This document shows, one piece after another, positions 59,882 through 64,000 of a stretch of 64,000 nt of DNA. This DNA is from JAHCHG01 sp041394845 (lineage in GTDB: Bacteria > Acidobacteriota > Blastocatellia > Pyrinomonadales > Pyrinomonadaceae): the NCBI GenBank assembly GCA_041394845.1, contig JAWKHL010000002.1, positions 186,001-250,000 on the forward strand. Direction: 5' to 3'. Position numbers and translations under genes: made by a program. Positions within the stretch are counted from its first letter, which is position 1. Every line of letters begins with the position of its first letter. Below the pieces are notes generated by a model, which saw nothing but the letters and a program-made list of their open reading frames with translations, was not told the DNA's origin and searched no databases.

Positions 59882-60038
59882 ATTATCGGATCATTCGAAT
59901 GACCCGATAATTTAAGCGTAATGCAACGGGAGAGTAACTACACGAGAAATTTTTCTCACGTTATTCTTTAACTGCTTGTCGTAATCTTAAAACGACAAAA
60001 CCAAAGGGGACAAAGGCGGGTTAAAACTTTAACCCGCC
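59882..60038 (+). terminator. Palindrome and strong terminator after the kinase-regulator pair
   Basis: A nested palindrome lies at 59882-59911 (ATTATCGG/CCGATAAT around TCATTCGAATGA). Then GGCGGGTTAAA at 60015-60025 pairs perfectly with 60028-60038 and is followed by CTTATTTTG, a good Rho-independent terminator. The gene-free stretch 59816-60265 otherwise shows only AT-rich promoter-like sequence. Confidence 0.7.
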
Positions 60039-60265
60039 CTTATTTTGCGGTTGGTTCAAATACATATGGCGAAAAGACAAAGTCGATGATCCCCGGGGTG
60101 ATCAGGGAAAACCCTTATTAAGATTACCCGATTATCCGATACCTTCGGCTCTTTTAAAATGTCATTATTGATCAAACCCAAATAGGATCTTGTTTAATTT
60201 AAGGAATCTGAGACAAAAACGGAACGCTCGGAAGTATTAAGGGGTTTTTCGGAGCGGACAATATT

Positions 60266-60781
60266 ATGCTGAGTTTACGAAACTTTGGTGCTGCTCCTCC
60301 GCAGATGAATTTTTTACCACCTGCAAAATCATCGGAGCAAGGCGAGAATTGGGCAACATCGAAAACAATCGGCAGTCAAAAACCGTTCGTCTTGGTGTTC
60401 GGTAAAGATCAGGAAAGCCGACTATTATTTAAATGCACACTGGAGATCTGGGATTTTGACACGGCCGAAGCCGGCACGATCGAGGAATCGATCTGGATCG
60501 CGGAAAAACGCTCTCCCGATCTAGTTCTGATGGATACGGAATTGATTTTTTCCAACAGTCTCTCGGAAATGCGACAGATGCGCGATTGCTCGGGTTTGCT
60601 GAGAATGGCTCCGTTTATTCTGCTTTCCGGCCACGCGCAGAAAAGCTTTCGGCGGTTGGCTTTTATTGCCGGAGCCACGGATTTCATTAAAAAACCGGTG
60701 GATTTCAAGCTGTTGGAAACCATTCTCAAAACCCGCCTGACAGACGCCGGTCAGAAAAATAATTTGAGAGGGTTTCAGTGA
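60266..60781 (+). CDS. Stand-alone receiver-domain protein
   Basis: This 171-residue protein has an N-terminal tail of about 40 polar residues and a CheY-like receiver domain. The likely phospho-acceptor is D90 in PDLVLMDTELIF. The usual signalling residue appears in FILLSGHAQ and the lysine in GATDFIKKPVD. The first acidic pair is replaced (VLVFGKDQES), which may weaken metal binding. No output domain follows. The start at ATG 60266 has only a distant GGAG. It may work with the upstream kinase as a phosphate sink or with a partner elsewhere. Confidence 0.72.
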   Translation: MLSLRNFGAAPPQMNFLPPAKSSEQGENWATSKTIGSQKPFVLVFGKDQESRLLFKCTLEIWDFDTAEAGTIEESIWIAEKRSPDLVLMDTELIFSNSLSEMRQMRDCSGLLRMAPFILLSGHAQKSFRRLAFIAGATDFIKKPVDFKLLETILKTRLTDAGQKNNLRGFQ

Positions 60782-60965
60782 ATTCCTCAAACCTCACACT
60801 CCTTACCCTTTCGCAGTTTCGGCTTCGCCGGAACCGAATCTTGCCCTGCTTTTTTAATTGTAAAAACAAAAAGGAAATTCTATGAGAGAAAGCTTTTGAC
60901 CGGAATCAGATGAGCGAGCCGAAGCCAGGTAATTAACAAAACAATCAAATTAACCAGGGGGAAGT

Positions 60966-61775
60966 ATGGATCAGGGATATAAGTTAAAAAACAGGAATAC
61001 TGAATTAAACGCCCGGGTGATTTTTAAGAATTTAAACGGCAGTTTCAACGGCCGGGTGATGGGAAAGGTCAGCCCATTTCAAGGCTACCTGTATAAGGAG
61101 CAGGTAAGCAACGAATTGCTCAACAATTTACCATCCGGAGATGCTCAGAATCTTTTTTCCGCCATGGATCTGGTTTATCTGGGAAGCCGGGAATATATTT
61201 ATCAGCCCGACGATTTCATCCGGTATTTGTATTTTCCGGAAACGGCAGTTATTTCCGAATATCAGATTTTGGAGGATGGAAAAACCGTCGAGGTGGCGAT
61301 GACCGGTCCCGAAGGGATCGTCGGAATCTCTTCGTTGTTTAATTCCTCGCCGTCGCCGAACTGGTCGCAGGTGATAATTCCGGGAAAAGCTCTGCGGATT
61401 GATGCCAAACTGTTTCGGATCAAGCGCAATTGCTGTCAGACGTTTCAAAAGATTCTTTTTGAATTTCTGAACTCTTATATTTCCCAGATTACTCAACGAG
61501 TGATCTGCAACAACTATCACACGGTTGAGGAACGTTTGTGTCTCTGGCTTTTGATGATCAATGACAGGTGCGGGAATGATACTCTGCCTTTTACTCAGGA
61601 ACAGGTGGCGCGTTTTCTCGGTGTTCACCGTCCGAGCATCACGCTGATCACGCAGTCGATGAGGGAAAAGGGAATGATCGATTACCTCCGCGGAAAGATC
61701 TTTATTCTCGACCGGAGCAGTTTGAAGGCCTCGTCGTGCGCTTGTTACTCGACGTTGAAGAAAAAAGTGTTCTGA
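60966..61775 (+). CDS. Crp/Fnr-family transcriptional regulator
   Basis: This 269-residue regulator has an N-terminal extension of about 35 residues, then a cyclic-nucleotide-binding-like barrel (REYIYQPDDFIRYLYFPETAVISEYQIL, TVEVAMTGPEGIVGISSLF). A long helix (YISQITQRVICNNYHTVEERLCLWLLM) leads to a Crp-type winged helix, PFTQEQVARFLGVHRPSITLI, where GVHRPS is the recognition helix. It lacks the four-cysteine iron-sulfur motif of Fnr and does not show a full cyclic AMP phosphate-binding cassette, so the ligand is unknown. The start is ATG 60966, preceded by a GGGGAAG-type site. It lies 184 bases after the receiver-only gene. Confidence 0.88.
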   Translation: MDQGYKLKNRNTELNARVIFKNLNGSFNGRVMGKVSPFQGYLYKEQVSNELLNNLPSGDAQNLFSAMDLVYLGSREYIYQPDDFIRYLYFPETAVISEYQILEDGKTVEVAMTGPEGIVGISSLFNSSPSPNWSQVIIPGKALRIDAKLFRIKRNCCQTFQKILFEFLNSYISQITQRVICNNYHTVEERLCLWLLMINDRCGNDTLPFTQEQVARFLGVHRPSITLITQSMREKGMIDYLRGKIFILDRSSLKASSCACYSTLKKKVF

Positions 61776-62270
61776 ATTGTCAGTTGCCTTACAGAAAGGC
61801 GTCCGGAAAAATGTTTTACTTTGAGTTAGGTTTTGCATTCTGGCTGATGAAGAGGCTGAGGTTTTTTAGTTTCATTGAATTGAAAGAGCAATTGGAAATT
61901 TCTTCGTGATTGTAAAAAAAGCGTCGGCCTTTTTATTTAACATCAACAGATTTGCACTGACGACTGAGGGAATTCGCAGACCTGGCTTTTTGGCATAAGT
62001 CTGCTAGGGCTCCTTATTTGTTAATGTATTTTAATCTCTCCAACATTGACCGAAGAGATTTTATAGACTTGAATCTGCTCCCTAAATTACGGGAGGTTTA
62101 GTGCCGCATTCATCGAGTGCGGCACCTTTTTTGTGAATGTTCGCCGGCATACGGAAAACTGCGTGCGAAAGTCTCTACTATTTTGACGGTGGACAAATTT
62201 TGAGGCCGGTTGGATGCGGCGGGGCGCAACGAAAACCGGCCGTTAGTAAAATAAATCAAAGGAGACAATC
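61776..62270. other. Gene-free stretch with an isolated terminator
   Basis: No coding frame is convincing here. GTGCCGCA at 62101-62108 pairs with TGCGGCAC at 62118-62125 around a 9-base loop and is followed by a T run to about 62132, a good plus-strand terminator. It is over 320 bases past the Crp/Fnr stop, so it may end a long 3' region or a separate small RNA. AAAGGAG near 62259 precedes the GTG of the leader frame at 62271. Confidence 0.5.
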
Positions 62271-62318
62271 GTGATTTTCTCCGCATTTTTTAGTCAAACG
62301 GAGAAAAATCACTTTTGA
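62271..62318 (+). CDS. Possible 15-residue leader peptide before the DUF4142 gene
   Basis: AAAGGAG is followed 7 bases later by GTG 62271, which opens a 15-codon frame (MIFSAFFSQTEKNHF) ending at TGA 62316-62318, 9 bases before the DUF4142 ATG. The frame lies across a hairpin: GTGATTTTCTCCG at 62271-62283 pairs with 62299-62312, with one bulged A. Translation of the leader would disrupt the hairpin, which could affect the next gene. The strong ribosome site is the main evidence; the rest is inference. Confidence 0.35.
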   Translation: MIFSAFFSQTEKNHF

Positions 62319-62327
62319 AGAAAAGTT

Positions 62328-62951
62328 ATGAAAAAGTCAACGATCTTTATCGGAACATTGTTGTTATTAACGGCCTTTTTGCTGATCGGCTGTGATGAAA
62401 CGGGAGAAAATACAAAAGGAAATTCACGGCCCAACGCCAACAGTTCGTCGGCCAATGCCAATATGGCCGAGGCCAACCGAACCGACTCCAACAATACCAA
62501 CTCCAATAATATGGAGATGACGGTTCAGGACGATTTCTGGACCAGTGCTTCGGAAGGAGGTTTGGCGGAAGTCGAACTGAGCAAACTGGCCGTCGAAAAG
62601 GCTCAGAATCCGGAAGTCAAGAAATTCGCTCAAAGGATGATCGATGATCACACCAAGGCCAATAACGAATTAAAAGCTCTGGCCGACAAGAAAAAAATGA
62701 AGGTGGTTTCGGAAATGAGTTCCGGGCACAAATCGACGCTTGAAGATCTGCAGAAACTAAGCGGAGCGGAATTTGACAAAGCCTACGTCGATGCGATGGT
62801 CGATGATCACGAGGCGGCGGTCGATCTGTTCGAGGAACAGTCCAAGGATGATGACGGCGACAAAGATCTGAAGGCCTTTGCGACCAAAACCTTGCCGACG
62901 CTCAAATCGCATTTGGAATCGATTCAGGGCATCCGGAAAAATATGAAATGA
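62328..62951 (+). CDS. DUF4142 lipoprotein
   Basis: This 207-residue lipoprotein has a signal ending in LLIGC, with the cysteine at about position 22, followed by a low-complexity linker rich in asparagine, serine and alanine. The C-terminal 145 residues are the alpha-helical DUF4142 domain: DDFWTSASEGGLAEVELSKLA, then NPEVKKFAQRMIDDHTKANNELKALA, FDKAYVDAMVDDHEAAVDLFEEQSK and LPTLKSHLESIQGI. Paired HD/DH motifs suggest a ferritin-like four-helix bundle. The function of the family is not settled; an envelope stress role is plausible. A hairpin and possible leader peptide precede it and a terminator follows. Confidence 0.88.
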   Translation: MKKSTIFIGTLLLLTAFLLIGCDETGENTKGNSRPNANSSSANANMAEANRTDSNNTNSNNMEMTVQDDFWTSASEGGLAEVELSKLAVEKAQNPEVKKFAQRMIDDHTKANNELKALADKKKMKVVSEMSSGHKSTLEDLQKLSGAEFDKAYVDAMVDDHEAAVDLFEEQSKDDDGDKDLKAFATKTLPTLKSHLESIQGIRKNMK

Positions 62952-62982
62952 TCGCGGCGGCAAAAGCTGATAAATTGAAAAA

Positions 62983-63008
62983 CCGCAGATCGGATCTGCG
63001 GTTTTTTT
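62983..63008. terminator. Bidirectional terminator between DUF4142 gene and galE
   Basis: CCGCAGATC and GATCTGCGG pair almost without a loop and are flanked by an A run on the left and a T run on the right. It serves the two convergent genes (DUF4142 on plus, galE on minus). Confidence 0.85.
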
Positions 63009-63047
63009 ACGGAAAGTTGCGTTTTGGAATTTGGGCGATTCATCCGT

Positions 63048-63998
63048 CTATTCTGAGTAACCCTGAGGATGCGTTTGTTTCCAGGCCCAGGCCGAGCCGA
63101 TAATTTTTTCGAGTTCGGCCAGTTTCGGCTCCCAGCCCAAAATCTCGGCGGCTTTTCCGGCATCGGCGATCAGCCGCGAAGGATCGCCGGGGCGTTTCGC
63201 TTCGATCTTCGCTTCGATCTCCCGGCCCGTTACCCGTCGCGCCGTTTCGATCACTTCCAGCACAGAAAACCCGAGCCCGTTGCCGAGATTGATGTGGGTC
63301 GAATCGCCTCCGGATCTGAGGTGGTCGAGCGCCCGAAGATGGGCGTCGCCCAGATCGGCGACGTGGATGTAGTCGCGAATGCAGGTTCCGTCGGGCGTCG
63401 GGTAATCGCCGCCGTAAACCGATACGAAAGGCAGTTGACCGTCCGCCGCCAACAGGACATTGGGGATCAGATGGGTTTCCGGATCGTGATGCTCTCCGCA
63501 TTTTTCGGTCGCTCCGGCCGCGTTAAAATAACGCAGAGCGACGAACTTCAGATCGTAGGCCCGGTCGTAGGATTCGAGGATCCGTTCCATCATGAATTTC
63601 GACCAACCGTAGGGATTGGTCGGGTTTTGCGGATGGGTTTCGTCGATCGGGATTTTTTGCGGTTCGCCGTAGGTCGCACAGGTTGAAGAAAAGACGATCT
63701 TTTTGACGTCGGTTTCCGTCAAAGCGTCGAGCAGGCTTATTCCCTGAGCGACGTTGTTTTGAAAATAAATCGAGGGTTTCGTCACCGATTCGCCGACGTA
63801 GGCAAAAGCGGCAAAATGGATGCAGGCGTCGATCTCGTGTTCCCGGACGATCTTGCGAACCAGTTCCCGGTTGCCGATGTCGCCCAGATAAAACGCGGTT
63901 TCCGGATCGACGGCCGCGCGATGCCCGTAGATCAGATTATCGAGAACGATCGCTGTTTCGCCTCTCGCCTCCAGTAATTCAACCGTGACGCTTCCGAT
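63048..63998 (-). CDS. galE: UDP-glucose 4-epimerase GalE (N-terminus outside window)
   Basis: GalE interconverts UDP-glucose and UDP-galactose with bound NAD. The frame is open to the window edge and begins IGSVTVELLEARG, just after the expected GxxGxxG dinucleotide-binding motif, so only about 10 residues are missing. The ATG at 63785 is internal. The catalytic triad region is clear: VFSSTCATYGEPQ and NPYGWSKFMMERILESY with the YxxxK pair. Further family motifs are LRYFNAAGA, YPTPDGTCIRDYIHVADL and RPGDPSRLIADAGKAAEILGW. It converges on the DUF4142 gene at a shared terminator. It is a housekeeping envelope-sugar enzyme not evidently linked to the catabolic genes. Confidence 0.92.
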   Translation of the reverse strand: MGSVTVELLEARGETAIVLDNLIYGHRAAVDPETAFYLGDIGNRELVRKIVREHEIDACIHFAAFAYVGESVTKPSIYFQNNVAQGISLLDALTETDVKKIVFSSTCATYGEPQKIPIDETHPQNPTNPYGWSKFMMERILESYDRAYDLKFVALRYFNAAGATEKCGEHHDPETHLIPNVLLAADGQLPFVSVYGGDYPTPDGTCIRDYIHVADLGDAHLRALDHLRSGGDSTHINLGNGLGFSVLEVIETARRVTGREIEAKIEAKRPGDPSRLIADAGKAAEILGWEPKLAELEKIIGSAWAWKQTHPQGYSE

Positions 63999-64000
63999 AT

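Overview
The window is a bacterial chromosome segment, most likely from an acidobacterium (Acidobacteriota, perhaps Blastocatellia). This is inferred from gene style. There is a very large Oar-like TonB-dependent receptor with an N-terminal carboxypeptidase-regulatory-like domain, a winged-helix/TolB-propeller fusion regulator, DUF3455 and DUF4142 proteins, and many secreted glycoside hydrolases. No rRNA, tRNA, CRISPR array, integrase or transposase was seen.

About 0-14.2 kb (+ strand) reads as a rhamnose and pectin-fragment operon. It holds LutB (5' end outside the window) and LutC for lactate oxidation, then a rhamnose-type ABC importer: a double ATPase, a permease, and a second permease fused in frame to the binding protein. 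GH51 arabinofuranosidase, GH105 unsaturated-uronyl hydrolase, L-rhamnose mutarotase (RhaM), a DUF6807 protein and a GH106 rhamnosidase follow. Rhamnose can be broken down through lactaldehyde to lactate, which explains why LutBC sits here.

About 14.4-34.4 kb continues the theme. Oligogalacturonate lyase (PL22) and the giant outer-membrane receptor lie on the minus strand, divergent from a LacI-family regulator. The plus strand then carries a second GH105, an esterase, a sulfatase, a GH2 enzyme, two GH28 polygalacturonase-like enzymes, a second sulfatase and a SASA-type acetylesterase. Together they suit rhamnogalacturonan-type polysaccharide; the sulfatases are the odd part.

About 34.4-41 kb (minus) is a patchwork of small, mostly secreted or unknown genes: one clear Hcp protein and two divergent Hcp-like proteins, an ExbD-like lipoprotein, a methyltransferase, a DUF3455 protein, a frameshifted secreted protein, an MddA-like methanethiol methyltransferase and a secreted protein of unknown function. 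No other type VI secretion genes are visible.

About 41.1-49.1 kb (+) holds a winged-helix/TolB regulator, a GH67 alpha-glucuronidase and a GH3 enzyme with a PA14 insert, which suits glucuronoxylan. GH67 and GH3 are separated by nested palindromic, MITE-like repeats.

About 49.1-53.4 kb (minus) is the most intriguing part: a four-gene operon with an NrtR-like Nudix/winged-helix regulator whose Nudix box is degenerate, a J-domain/pseudokinase-like protein, a vWA protein and a PurA-like ligase. Two tandem dyad operators precede it.

About 53.6-63 kb carries stress and signalling genes: a glycine-zipper stress protein, an alpha/beta hydrolase, small proteins, a multi-PAS histidine kinase with its LuxR-type regulator, a receiver-only protein, a Crp/Fnr regulator and a DUF4142 lipoprotein. 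The window ends inside galE (minus).
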